This document shows, piece by piece, positions 22,863 through 32,757 of a stretch of 64,000 nt of DNA. Location: contig JAQFVV010000030.1 of NCBI GenBank assembly GCA_028023455.1, positions 1,630,501 through 1,694,500 on the forward strand. Direction: 5' to 3'. How positions within the stretch are numbered: the stretch's first letter is position 1; each line of letters begins with the position of its first letter. The translations under genes and the position numbers were made by a program. Below the pieces are notes generated by a model, which searched no databases, had not been told where the DNA came from, and saw only the letters and a list, made by a program, of their open reading frames with translations. The DNA comes from Epiperipatus broadwayi. Its lineage: Eukaryota > Onychophora > Udeonychophora > Euonychophora > Peripatidae.

Positions 22863-23901
22863 TTTTGGATGAGTAGGCACTAGATAGGGATTTTATGCAC
22901 AAGTCTTCTGGCATCTATTGATTATCCTGGTTGGCACAGGGTGGCACTACTGTATGGAGAGTTTTGCCTTTGTTTACAACAATTATATGCTAGTATAAGA
23001 GATGCTGATCATGTGATGTTTAGTGGTTTAATAATGATCACGTAATTTTTTTTTTCATTGAAATACTCGAAAGTAACAAATGGACCTGTATATGATACAT
23101 TTTTTATACGACACTAATGACATTTTTAACAGATTGAAATATTTTGATCTTTTGAATAATGGTTCAAGTATTGAGATGATTGCTTTTAATGGTATATATC
23201 CAACCTACCAATCCATTTACATTTGAAAAGGAATATCTAGCTTGCTTACATTAAAGCAGTCTTTTCTCAAACGAAAAAATTTATAGGTTCTGATGGAATA
23301 GGTGGAAACATTTTAAAATGTATAGTGATATATTTGCTTCAAAACTATTGGAATTTTTAAAAATGTGTGGTCCTATGAATTTGTGTTACTGGTCTAATTG
23401 AATGCTTTAATTGGTTGAAAAAAAAAGGGGGAGGGGGTAGAAAAGTCTAGTGATTATTATGGAATTATTTTGAAAAGTACTTTCAAGAATTTTATTGAAT
23501 AGTTCATTTTCCAGTTGAAGATGATTGATTATTAGAAAATCATTTTAGTTTTATAGAATCAAGAATCATCATAGATATGGTTTTTGTTCAAGAAATACAA
23601 GAACGATATCACGAGCAAAGATGTATAATGCTTTTATTGATATGATCAAGTTTGTTTAAACTCTCTCTTTGTCCATAAAAATATTTTTTTGATATTAAAC
23701 AGGAAGTGATGGAAAATCTAAGTTATTTGAGATGAAAACTATGATGAAACTGAAATGTGTATTGACTCAAATTTTGCTTTCCATTTTTGTGATAGTGCTT
23801 TTTGGAGAAATTTATAAGCGACCTCATGAAGCAGGTATTTATATACAATATAGATTCTATGATTTACAAAACATTATTTTGACTTTGGGTAGTTTTTGTC
23901 C

Positions 23902-23989
23902 AGCGTTGTTAGCCGAGAGGTCAGCGCAGGCGCCTTGCAAGCAAGTAGTTGGTTGCAGACGGTTGTGGGTTCGCCTCCTGGCCGATGCT
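23902..23989 (+). repeat. tRNA-derived SINE, copy 3
   Basis: The best-preserved 5' half: AGCGTTG acceptor, TAGCCGAGAGG A-box-like, CTTGCAAGCAAG, GGGTTCGCCTCC B-box-like, CCGATGCT, then ATGACATATGGGG. TTTGGGTAG occurs on both sides (about 23884 and 24015), a possible short target duplication. Confidence 0.8.
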
Positions 23990-24009
23990 ATGACATATGG
24001 GGAGGGGGA

Positions 24010-25610
24010 GTTAGTTTGGGTAGCTTGAGAATTTGAATCCATTTAAATGTTTTGATAGTCTTTCATCATAGTAATATAACTTCTTGAGTTAAATTATTTG
24101 TATGCAATTTTTCCAAATTATTTATATGAGAGAATAATCTCACTATCATTAGAAAGACTGTAAAGATTTTATTTCAGGATGTTTTAATAATAGTAGTAGA
24201 TTACTCCACTGCACATGCGCTTTGCAGATCGAATGCTTTTTAATGAAAATACTATCCTTTCCAAATCACAAGATAAAGTCTTTTTAAAAGATAGAATGAA
24301 TCTCCACTCTATATTTTTCACCCAAACTATATATATATATAGGCAAATCTGAAGCATTTGAAACTGAGAGCGTGAAGATTTAACTAATCACTTTAAATTA
24401 CGAGTTTTATTAATGACACTTGCGAAATTTTTACAATTTGCTATACGTCATTATTAAATGAAAACTTAAACATGTGTAACAAATATTTTATTCATATAGT
24501 GCGATGTTTTAAATGGTAATAATAATAGTAGATTACTCCACTGCACATGTGCTTTCCAGATCGAATGCTTTTTTTTTTCCTTAATATTTATTATTACATG
24601 TTAAGTACAATAGTGTTTACAATGGGTACATAATTTGGTCACTCAAACAATTGTTCATCTGTATTATATATTCTTAGTGTGTTCTGTTGTTTGTTGTATT
24701 CATATTTTCCTTGAGTTTCTTGTGTCTGATCTATATCCCTCTCTCCGCTGGTTCACTTGAATGATCTTGGTGCTTCTAGTTCTTAGGTAATTGTGGTATG
24801 TTGAACAGGTTTCACATATCTTCATACCTGGTTTTTGGTGCGAGGATCTTTTTAATGAATACTCTCCTTTCCAAACACAATTCCGAAAATACAACGGCAA
24901 GATTCTAAGACCAATTGATGTGTGTTTTTCAGCTTGTTGGATACAATTATATTATTTTGTAAAGACACATTTTCGTTCAATCGAGTAAATGAAAAAAGTA
25001 TTCTACGATGAGTTTCAGCATAGTTTTAATGGTAGAGTTATATTCTATTTATGTTATAAAGATTATCTTAAGGACATTTTAAGTGGAAAGCTACAATTGG
25101 GTGAAGTCTTCCAGTAATAAAAGTTTATTACAGAAGATGGTTGTAGACATATTTGAATATCATGGGTTGGTTTGTATAGTCATAAAACTCATTTTAACTT
25201 TTTATTCTTGTCTTATCTATTCTTTTTCAGAAGTTAGAATGTTTATAGTTGTTTGATGTCTTGTTCTTATTTTTAAAGACTATAAAAGATTACTAATTTA
25301 AGAATGGTATCATACGTCACAACAAAATTGATCGTTTTATTCATCCAAGTTTTAAAACTTTATTTATCAAAATTGTAAATAAATATTTTCAAATTTTTAA
25401 AAAAACCTTCTGAAAAATTTGCCACATGTCATTTATGATATATAGTATTAATATTCTAATATCTTTGTTTTATAATTTTCTAATTATTTTATTTTTTAAA
25501 ATATATATTTGGATTTGTCTCACTTGCAGTATCATCTTCTGACGCTCCCATCAATTTCACAACAGCTGTAGTATTGTCTGAAATCTTAATTATCACAAAT
25601 AATTACACAT
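24010..25610. repeat. Non-coding, with one ~85-bp duplicated block and an insertion
   Basis: The block TAGATTACTCCACTGCACAT..CAGATCGAATGC occurs at about 24190-24240 and 24527-24575. The sequence that follows the first copy (CTATCCTTTCC) resumes after the second only near 24857 (CTCTCCTTTCC), so about 280 bp was inserted at 24576-24850. The inserted piece is not one of the families named here. No gene recognised in the rest. Confidence 0.5.
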
Positions 25611-25769
25611 AATAATTAAAAAAGCAAGTCATATTTAACGTGACATTACTTTTAATGAGCTTGTAGTTACAAAAATGCACACAGAGAGCATACCAATAGC
25701 TCAAACAAGCTCTTAATTAATAAGTGCGGTATGAGAAAATATTTAAAATCTCTACCCAGAACACTGTCA

Positions 25770-25815
25770 TCTCCAGACCAACTGGTTTCGAGCTTATGGC
25801 TCATGTCAGTGGAGA
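25770..25815 (-). ncRNA. Hammerhead-like motif (family C), core damaged
   Basis: Minus strand: stem I TCTCCA/TGGAGA fully paired; CTGACAT where CTGANGA is expected; stem II GAGC/GCTC with loop CATAA; GAAA; 4-bp stem III ACCA/TGGT with a 2-nt loop; cleavage triplet GTC (25776-25778). All helices are intact; the G8 and A9 positions are changed, so activity is doubtful. Confidence 0.6.
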
Positions 25816-26115
25816 GCTAGAATATTTGGACACTAGACCTAAAATACCAACTCAAAAAACCAGCACTTATTTCATACGTATATTTAAGAAGAAACTGAAA
25901 TTTTCGGACATAAAAAAATGTCTTTAAATCCAGCTATCTAACTTAAATGGCTATATGGGACTGAACTAAATTCAGATCTACCATATTCTAGTAGCTCAGC
26001 ATAGCCAAAGCCTTAAAGGTAAAATTATAATAATTAAAAAAAGCAAGTCATGTATAACGTGACATTACTTTTAATGAGCTTGTATTTACAAGGTCTAGTG
26101 TCCGAATATTCTAGC

Positions 26116-26161
26116 TCTCCACTGACCTGAGCCATAAGCTCGAAACCAGTTGGTCTGGAGA
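26116..26161 (+). ncRNA. Hammerhead-like motif (family C), core damaged
   Basis: Stem I TCTCCA (26116-26121)/TGGAGA (26156-26161); CTGACCT core variant; stem II GAGC/GCTC; GAAA (26142-26145); stem III ACCA/TGGT; GTC (26153-26155). As in its inverted partner, the helices are perfect and the core is wrong at G8 and A9. Confidence 0.6.
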
Positions 26162-26370
26162 TGAGAGTGTACTGGGTAGAGATTTTAAATATTTTCTCAT
26201 ACCGCACTTATTAATTAAGAGCTTGTTTGAGCTATTGGTACGCTCTCTGTGTGCATAATTATACATTTATAAAATAAGTTTTTTGATATCTGAATTTTGT
26301 TTTTAATTACATTTATTTTTTTTCAAAAATTGAAAATGTTACTTTTCTTGAAAATATAATATATTTTTTT

Positions 26371-26382
26371 TTTCCTTTGCAG
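26371..26382 (+). promoter_or_regulatory. 3' splice site upstream of the zinc-finger reading frame
   Basis: A long T-run followed by TTTCCTTTGCAG ending at 26382 is a textbook acceptor. It would start an exon at 26383 with a 132-nt 5' leader before the ATG at 26515. A second, weaker acceptor (ATATTTAG, ending 26499) also lies before the ATG. Either implies an upstream non-coding exon that I cannot place. Confidence 0.6.
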
Positions 26383-26391
26383 ATCTTTACA

Positions 26392-26472
26392 ATGTTCATG
26401 GTTTTAATATTAAAAAACTTATTCATCATCTGTTTACTTGACCATATAATATTAAAAGATGCTGAAGATTGA
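26392..26472 (+). CDS. Upstream ORF in the zinc-finger leader (26 codons)
   Basis: ATG at 26392 opens a 26-codon frame rich in Leu, Ile and Phe that stops at 26470-26472, 42 nt before the main ATG. If the exon starts at 26383 this uORF is in the mRNA and could damp translation. There is no evidence that the peptide is made. Confidence 0.3.
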   Translation: MFMVLILKNLFIICLLDHIILKDAED

Positions 26473-26514
26473 ATATTTTTTATATGTTGAAATATTTAGA
26501 GGAAAGTGAACAAA

Positions 26515-28503
26515 ATGTCTCAGAATATTGGTATAACTGTGTCAGGATGCAAACTGTGTGTTAATGGATTTTCTAATGCTGAAGAATGTAAAAAGCACAT
26601 GGAAAATTGTCATTCTATCACTAAGGCACAATTTTCGTCTCAAAAGTCTTCAGCGGTAAGTACAGAAAGTAAGAGCCCAGCTAAATCTACAGAAGATATT
26701 AGACCATCTTCCGCCAGAATAAATTCACGCACTACACGCCAGTTAAAATTAAAAGAATCCAATAACAAAGTAGAAGAAAAGCCAACAAAAGCTGTTCAAC
26801 CAAATAAAACAAGTCCTAAAACTACTCCAACTAAAGATACAGCTAAAGTATCACCCAAAACAACTTCGAAAGCTTCTCCTGTTAAGCCTTCTCCTGTTAA
26901 GCCTTCTCCTGTTAAGCCTTCTCCTGTTAAGCCTTCTCCTGTTAAACCTTCTCCTGTTAAACCTTCTCCTGTTAAGCCTTCTCCAAGCAAAGTTATTGTT
27001 AACAAAAGTGTTTCAAACAAAAGTGTATCTACTAAGACTAATGTGAATAAAGTAGGACCAAATAAAAGTGTAGTCAGTAAAAATGCACTTAATAAAACAT
27101 CTCAGAAGAAAAAAGCAATTGATGGTAATAAAATTGCTATAAGAATTTACAACGATGATGAGAATCCGTATAAGTGCAGTTTACCTCTATGCTTATGCCA
27201 ATTTAAAACACGTGCACATTTGGAATATCATCTAAAATGTCACAATGTAGCTGATAATAATTACAAATGTCCTGAATGTTCTGAATTATTTTATATTTGG
27301 CGGTCTTTGAGAGTTCATCTGCGTAAAGTCCATGAAATTGAAATTGAAGTTTATTCTTGTGAATATTGTGGAGAAAACTTTGATTTTAAATATAGACTAA
27401 TCGATCACAAACAAGTTCACAGCTGGGAGTACCCATTTGTTTGCGAGAGTTGCGGAAAAACTTTTGACCAGTACCAGGACTGGTACGCACATGAAGCTAC
27501 TCATAGGATCCCAATTAAGAAGAATTGGAAATGTAATGTTTGTAGCCAAGCTTTTAGTAAAAAAAAAAGCCTTGCATTTCATAAAAGAACAAGACACGGC
27601 GAGGGACGGCCTCATTTTTGTAATAATTGTGGTTATGCGGCTAAAAGTGATGCTGTTTTAAAAGAACATGTTTGTGATGGAGAAAAATGGTTCAAATGTG
27701 AACAATGTTTATATTGCACTTGGAATTACAAATTATTTCATCGTCACACGATGAAACATAGTGGAGTACGGCAATTTAGGTGTTCCCAGTGCCTTTGTAT
27801 TCATCAAGACTTAAAATCTTATCTTCAGCATTTTACTGAATTACATCCTGGAGAGATAATTGTTATGATCTGTCCTCTATGTCCATTTACTAGTGGTGAT
27901 AGTACGGAATTTCAAAATCATATTAATGATCATCAGCGAGGCCTTGATTTAGAAGATGCAAATGAAGATTTATCACAGACTCAAACAGAATCTGATTTTC
28001 AAACGGAAGATAAAAATATAATTGATTCAGAACAAAACAAAATTGGGCAGTCGCTTTCTTCTGCACAAAATCTTAATGATTACGAGATTGTAATGGTTCA
28101 AGAAGTAGTTGATACGAGTGCCAATAATATAAATAGTTTAACAGAAAATGTTAACAGTAAAAAGATAGATTCTTCAGCTATTTCTAACATCATACCTCAG
28201 TCAGCTTGTTTATCTAAATTTAACAATTCTTTAAATCAATATTCATCTAGTCCTCCACCGCCTACATTACCTCCTGTTTCTCCTTCACCGCCATCTCAAC
28301 CTCAAATTTGTCCTGTAATCTCTTTAAATCAGACTTCACCACCGCCACCTATTCTTTCTCCATCTGCTCCCTTTTCTCCATTACCATCAACGTCTAATTT
28401 TAATCGTATTGTGCCAGATGCTTCTCAAAGATACATAATACAACCTAATCCCGAAACAGGTGTTTGGTCTCTTGTTCCTGTTAATCAACTAGTAATGTTA
28501 TGA
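26515..28503 (+). CDS. C2H2 zinc-finger protein, ~10 fingers, with SPVKP repeat linker and Pro-rich tail
   Basis: An uninterrupted 662-codon frame, the only convincing host gene here. I start at the ATG at 26515 (CAAAATG context); the in-frame GTG at 26506 is nine bases upstream and a TAG precedes it at 26497. Fingers: one isolated N-terminal C2H2 (residues ~12-33); then, after a long basic linker, a run from ~219 to ~475: ~219 (with CX4C), 250, 280, 308, 338, 367 (degenerate, ends HVC), 393, 421 and 452. The linker (34-215) is rich in Ser/Thr-Pro-Lys and has seven exact SPVKP units (~121-155), resembling histone-type SPKK minor-groove contacts and possible CDK sites. The tail is acidic and polar, then Pro-rich (~577-625), and ends in a hydrophobic QLVML. 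Likely a nuclear DNA-binding regulator. I do not recognise a named orthologue. Finger linkers are irregular, so it is not a TGEKP-type tandem array. Confidence 0.9.
   Translation: MSQNIGITVSGCKLCVNGFSNAEECKKHMENCHSITKAQFSSQKSSAVSTESKSPAKSTEDIRPSSARINSRTTRQLKLKESNNKVEEKPTKAVQPNKTSPKTTPTKDTAKVSPKTTSKASPVKPSPVKPSPVKPSPVKPSPVKPSPVKPSPVKPSPSKVIVNKSVSNKSVSTKTNVNKVGPNKSVVSKNALNKTSQKKKAIDGNKIAIRIYNDDENPYKCSLPLCLCQFKTRAHLEYHLKCHNVADNNYKCPECSELFYIWRSLRVHLRKVHEIEIEVYSCEYCGENFDFKYRLIDHKQVHSWEYPFVCESCGKTFDQYQDWYAHEATHRIPIKKNWKCNVCSQAFSKKKSLAFHKRTRHGEGRPHFCNNCGYAAKSDAVLKEHVCDGEKWFKCEQCLYCTWNYKLFHRHTMKHSGVRQFRCSQCLCIHQDLKSYLQHFTELHPGEIIVMICPLCPFTSGDSTEFQNHINDHQRGLDLEDANEDLSQTQTESDFQTEDKNIIDSEQNKIGQSLSSAQNLNDYEIVMVQEVVDTSANNINSLTENVNSKKIDSSAISNIIPQSACLSKFNNSLNQYSSSPPPPTLPPVSPSPPSQPQICPVISLNQTSPPPPILSPSAPFSPLPSTSNFNRIVPDASQRYIIQPNPETGVWSLVPVNQLVML
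26875..26979 (+). repeat. Coding minisatellite, seven 15-bp units (SPVKP)
   Basis: Seven head-to-tail 15-bp units, differing only at one third-position base (AAG or AAA), encode SPVKP. The near-identity of the units suggests recent expansion, so copy number is likely to vary between individuals. A long antisense frame here is a by-product of the repeat. Confidence 0.9.
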
Positions 28504-28850
28504 GAACTTTTATCAAACAGTTTTCTTGCTCGAGCTATGCAAGACAGAATGGATGACGTTCCTGTTAAAGGGAATATTTCAAGTGATTAGCAATATATAT
28601 ATATCATTTGGTCTCCGCTCATATATTTCTGACTTATTAGTACTCTAAATGCTGGTCATATTTAAGAACAGTGGGAATGCCTTCAGTTTTATATTTTAGA
28701 CTGTGGACATATTTGTAAATTTTGTTGAATACTATTATAATTAAATGTTTATCCTGTAAGCATTATACTCAGTTCCTATATTTTTTTCTGGGTTTACTGG
28801 ATGACATTTTATACTCTTTAATTAATAAAAACAGTTCATCTAAATTTTTG
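28504..28850 (+). promoter_or_regulatory. 3' UTR and poly(A) signal of the zinc-finger gene
   Basis: The sequence after the TGA is AT-rich and non-coding. AATAAA at 28824-28829 is followed by T/G-rich sequence (TTTTTGTAAATTG, then TTTATTTGTCATG), a plausible cleavage region near 28845-28870. Another AATAAA near 29150 could serve as an alternative. Confidence 0.55.
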
Positions 28851-29230
28851 TAAATTGAAGTTTATTTGTCATGTATATATACACACATTGCATGCTAAAG
28901 TTTTCAGTAGTTTTTAATGGACATGTAGAAAGATAATTGTGAAATGTCTTTAAAATTTTGAATTAATTAAATATTGCAGAATATATAAAATGGCTAACTG
29001 TCGAGGAAAGGTCTTTTTTGAAGAAGCAGTGAAAGATAAGCTATTGCACAACAAATTTGCAACTGGTGAATGATGAAGGGTGGATGGTTTTTAAGAAATG
29101 AAATTTACTGTCAAGGTTTATGTATTTTATTTTTGTATGCATGTTTTAATAAATAATGATTTTAAAGAAGTAATATATATGTAAAAGATAGTTAGAAAAC
29201 TATACCTTAAAAAAAAGTTTTAAAAAATTA
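28851..29230. other. No gene seen
   Basis: AT-rich spacer between the gene and the MITE; possibly extended 3' UTR. Confidence 0.35.
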
Positions 29231-29232
29231 TA

Positions 29233-30200
29233 CACCTGGGTCTCGTTTTATCCGGATTATTTTAATGCAATTTTGAAGTTAAGCAATTCATGTTTCTTCT
29301 TAATATCTTTCATATTTCACTATATTTATTAGATGTCAAGAAATTTAAATTATTAATAGCTTATTTTCACTTGAAATCCTTTTTTTTTTTTTTTTTTTTT
29401 TTCAAAAATATAACGTTATATTAGCAGCTAATGTGAATGTAGCCTGAAGCTGTATTTAGAATTTTAGCTTCTATGTAAATAACCTATTTATACTAATGAG
29501 TAAATAATAATAATAGATTTATACTTACATATAAAAATATTGCAATAAATATTCAAAAAAATTAAACTTTTAAAACATATATTTTGTTATATATAACAGA
29601 AATACATAATCTTAGATTTTAAAATAAAAAACGATTTTATAAACTGAAAATAATCTTTCTAATGATAATGTATAATCTTTTTGTTTTGATTTCGATCTCA
29701 TTTTTTTAATATAGAAACAGAAAACCATTAACACAGCTTAAGACTGAAAGTGGCGCTAGTTGTACATCACGAATAAAATAAAGTGGCTAACAGGTTTCTC
29801 TTGGTATAATTGCTGAGAGATTCTTGACCTCATTTAATGAGAAGCTACAATACATCACATCGAATCTGATTTCTTTCCAATTTATAAACGAACGCTAGCG
29901 GTATTGATTAAAATATATATGAAAAATGTAAAATTAAATATTGTAGTAAATAAAAAAGGTTTGTCTTGTATTATTTTTTTTCAAGTATTAGGAATTTTTT
30001 ATTAGTCATACTTTACTTGCTTATTTTTTTAATGCAAATTTTAAAATAATTTTTCCTCATTGCTTTGCTTTTATGTGAATTCTGAAAATTACAGACCCTA
30101 TCCTCCATTTTTCAAGGTAAGTTAAGTTTATTTTTGTGCAATTTTTTTTAATGCGGGTTTTCTGTGGAACCTATCTACCGCATAAAACGAGATCCAGGTG
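29233..30200. mobile_element. TA-flanked non-autonomous DNA transposon (Tc1/mariner/pogo-like), copy 1
   Basis: Terminal inverted repeats of about 24 bp: left CACCTGGGTCTCGTTTTATC, right complement CACCTGGATCTCGTTTTATG. TA lies on each side (29231-29232 and 30201-30202). The 968-bp body has no open frame. A second copy of the same length class, clearly homologous throughout, lies at 47472-48425. Confidence 0.85.
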
Positions 30201-30345
30201 TATATGTATTGTTACAAAAAACTGTTTGCCATAATTGATAGATCCTTTAATTAGTTGCTATTACCTCTTAAGAAATTCAGTAAGATAAATTTTTAATATC
30301 TATTTCTATTATATGAATGATCATATGATAAATGTTCATAAACAG

Positions 30346-30403
30346 GGACGAGTTGCAGTGTGCGATGCCACAAACATCAGGATAGTAAAGCCAAAAATTC
30401 CAG
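30346..30403 (+). other. Weak candidate coding exon
   Basis: AAACAG/GG acceptor at 30345 and CCAG/GTGAGG donor at 30403 bracket an open 58-nt segment reading GRVAVCDATNIRIVKPKIP. The upstream frame contains HMINVHKQG, like the end of a C2H2 finger, but a stop lies at 30286. The donor is strong, the acceptor weak. It could be an exon of an unseen gene or a relic. Confidence 0.2.
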
Positions 30404-30725
30404 GTGAGGAGGAAATATTTAAAAAAATATTATTCATTAACTATATTAAAATAACATTATATTTTTGTTTAAATCCTTATTTATATTTTATATTTGCCTT
30501 CCTTAAAATTTCATTTTATTCTGATCCTAATTCTAACAAATAGTTAGCATAAATAAGTAAAAACTTGAACTTAAGTAAGTTTACTGCTTACGGGATGACA
30601 AGCATTTGAATCTGGTTCAAATTCATATTTGCTTTAATCATATATGAAAATCTGCAGTTTTAAGCTTCATTATATATTCTGCTGTTACAATGTAGTACTG
30701 TTATTATTTTTTTTTCTCATGTGTC

Positions 30726-30808
30726 AGCGTCAGCCGGGAAGCAAACCCGCTAACCCGGGACAACTGCTTGTAAAGCAGCTGTCACTGATCTCTCGATCAC
30801 CAATGCTT
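30726..30808 (-). repeat. tRNA-derived SINE, copy 4, with target-site duplication
   Basis: Minus-strand tRNA-like unit (AGCATTGGTGATCGAGAG..GGGTTTGCTTCCCGG..). Flanked by TACTGTTATTATTTT (30696-30710) and TACTGTTGTTATTTT (30809-30823), identical at 14 of 15 bases: a convincing retroposition target duplication. Confidence 0.85.
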
Positions 30809-30823
30809 TACTGTTGTTATTTT

Positions 30824-31470
30824 ATCACTAATCATTATTAGTTGATGTTCGTAATTAGGCATAGGACAGTAAAATACAGTGCATTAGTAATATAATAATA
30901 ATAACAAGAAATAAATTTGAACTAAGATCTAAGGTAAATTATTAATACTTTTCTTGTACATTTAACATAATACATTTCTTATTTTTAAATTTTCTCAAAT
31001 TGTCATGATAAAATTAAATTTTCACACTTAGATATTTTGCTAATATATATATATTTAATAATTGAACATTTTCTTCTAATATTAATTTTTATTTAAGTTA
31101 GTAAATTTATACATGGAATATTCATTCTAAAAATTGTGGTTTCTAACTAAGTTTTTTTGAAATTAATATAAAAAAATATATCTAATGTTGAATTATATTA
31201 ATAAAATTTATTATAATTGAGTATTTTTCTTTAATCAACTGTCTCAAGAGAAAAAGAAATTTTCCAGATATCAAAATAATAAAAAAACAGGATGCAATAG
31301 AAATAATGCTTCCAGAGTTATTCAGTACGTCACCAAACGACTAATGAATGATATCTGAGTCAGTTCTTGGTTGCAATAAGGATATATTTGATATATTCAG
31401 TTGGAAAATAATTAGCGAGTATCTATCTGTCTTTAATAATAGTTCAGATGAAAGAGATACTTAACCGTTG
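30824..31470. other. No gene seen
   Basis: AT-rich, with a TA run near 31043-31052. The 3' part may belong to the hAT transposase relic that follows. Confidence 0.35.
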
Positions 31471-31479
31471 TTTAGCTAG

Positions 31480-32545
31480 AATGCATATCACTTGCTGAAG
31501 AAACTCAGTCATTTGGGGCCAAAGACAATCTAGAAGAAACAATAAGTGAAAATACTGAAGACATTTTTATTAATTCAGAACATGAAGAATGCACTGCAAG
31601 TACAAGTGTGTTTAATTTTGATGATCCTGAATTTTGGTTGGAAACATTTTCTCATACAACAAAGCAAACAATTCTTTAAATGGGTTCTAAACAAATTAAA
31701 GATTTTAATTTTCTACATGATTCTGGGCGAAAATTTTCATATACATATAAAAGGCATTTAAAAAATGTAAAAAAATACAATAGAAATTAATTAATTTATT
31801 CAGTTTCAAAAACCCAGTTTATTGCAAACCTTTCCGAACAATGATAATGACTGGCAACATCTTGCAATGTACCTGAATTGTCATGAGAAAAATTTACATT
31901 TGAATAAATACAAAAACGGATAGAAATAATTATGTCCTTAAAAAATAAAACTTGTATTGTTCATTTACAATAAATAGTTTAGATAATGAAAGGAAATGTT
32001 AATATGAAGTTATAAAAATAATAATTTTTGAAGTAGTTTTTAGGGAAACAAAATCTAGTCTTCATAGTAAAAGTAATAAACTTTACAATGGCAATTTTTT
32101 AAAATGCATCGAAATGATAGAAAAATTTGATCCTTTTATATCTGAATATGTGTGATGTGTAGCTAATGAACCCGACTTTAAAAATATTCTTGTCAAGCGT
32201 TGGTGGCCGAGTGGTCAGCACAGCTATCTTACAAGCACTTGTCGCAGGTTCGCTTCCCGGCCGATGCTTTGACACAGGAAATAAAAATTATCTCCTATTT
32301 AGGAGATAAAATTCAAAATGAAATACTCTCTTTAATAATACTATTAACCTGAATCAACAAAATATATTTTTCAATTATTTTAGATTGTACTTCAGACCTA
32401 TCATATAATGAAGAAATAATTGTGATAGTCAGATTCATTCATTTCAATTCGGAATATAAAAGTGTTGAAATGCCTTTTGGAATTCTATCCTATTTTAGTT
32501 GCTACAGGGCTGAATTGACAATATTTCATACTGATTTACCAAAAA
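31480..32545 (+). pseudogene. hAT-type transposase relic (ZMYM/TTF-domain group), split by a SINE
   Basis: Plus-strand frames read DDPEFWLETFSH, then GSKQIKDFNF..D..GRKFSYTYKRHL (31590-31780), the TTF-type zinc-finger lead-in. KNPVYCKPF follows (31809-31835; the CxxC-type 'YC.PC.LF' block), then a DNERK stretch and SNKLYNGNFLKCIEMIEKFDPF (32070-32140). NEPDFKNILVKR runs straight into the SINE. After it the reading resumes GDKIQNEILSL (32300-32335), then DCTSDLSYNEE and IVIVRFIHFNSEYKSVE (32385-32475), which match the 'LDCTPD.SH.EQ...IRFV' block of these transposases. Several frameshifts and stops. The catalytic C-terminal half and dimerisation region are missing: family B sequence takes over near 32580. 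Confidence 0.7.
32196..32268 (+). repeat. tRNA-derived SINE, copy 5
   Basis: The most tRNA-like copy: AGCGTTGG pairs with CCGATGCT through eight positions (two G-T wobbles); A-box TGGCCGAGTGG; B-box GGTTCGCTTCC; then TTGACAC and an A-rich tail. It interrupts the hAT transposase relic, so it inserted later. Confidence 0.85.
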
Positions 32546-32757
32546 AATTAAATAACCCAATATACGTATTTCAAGCTAAACCAGCAATCATCAGTTGGTC
32601 CAGATTGAGCGTTCCATTATCAGATTTTCAATTGGATGAACGGTTGAAGAGTTGGAGTGTGGAGTGGATTGAAGCCTGTCCATTGAAATATAAAGATTTG
32701 CTATCTTAATATATACCTGAGCATTTATTGCATATTTGTGTAAAGAAGATAATCTGG

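Larger units (their letters stand above)
22530..23027. mobile_element. Family A ribozyme repeat with 14-bp target duplication and three hammerheads
   Basis: Bounded by TTAATAATGATCAC (22516-22529 and 23028-23041). It begins with a minus-strand A end, contains one minus-strand hammerhead (22638-22679), then two plus-strand hammerheads (22712-22762 and 22821-22862) only about 100 bp apart, and finishes with the plus-strand A end. The short middle segment is a rearranged, internally deleted tandem unit. It sits inside a decayed LINE, which orders the two insertions in time. Confidence 0.8.
22400..23690 (+). pseudogene. LINE reverse transcriptase N-terminal relic, split by a family A insertion
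   Basis: Plus-strand frames on both sides of the A insertion (22530-23027) read as one decayed LINE. To the left is a basic stretch before the RT domain. To the right come SLLTLKQS.., IGSDGIGGNILKC (about 23283-23320; the RT 'PGSDGI.G..LK' block), KVVIIM-like motif-A lead-in remnants and a Q..RYHEQR segment (23590-23625). Many stops and frameshifts. I assign it to non-LTR retrotransposons without naming the clade. Confidence 0.55.
25614..26260. mobile_element. Family C ribozyme repeat, inverted copies
   Basis: Outer inverted repeats AGAGAGCATACCAATAGCTC (near 25684) and GAGCTATTGGTACGCTCTCT (near 26233) enclose two inverted C units, each with a hammerhead-like motif. A ~64-bp direct repeat (AAGCAAGTCAT..TTTAATGAGCTTGTA) occurs at about 25614-25672 and 26033-26092, 419 bp apart. 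A shortened copy lies at 57689-57836. No coding capacity. It sits just upstream of the zinc-finger gene's exon and may lie in its intron. Confidence 0.65.

Noticed and set aside
26796-27020. Antisense ORF with GEGLT repeats
   Set aside because: It is the reverse complement of the SPVKP minisatellite inside the zinc-finger coding region.
32196-32268. Functional tRNA gene
   Set aside because: The acceptor and boxes are good, but the same sequence recurs in at least six diverged copies with A-rich tails, one with a target duplication; this is a SINE.
32422-32709. 95-codon plus-strand ORF
   Set aside because: Its first part is hAT transposase relic and the remainder is family B repeat; the fusion is accidental.
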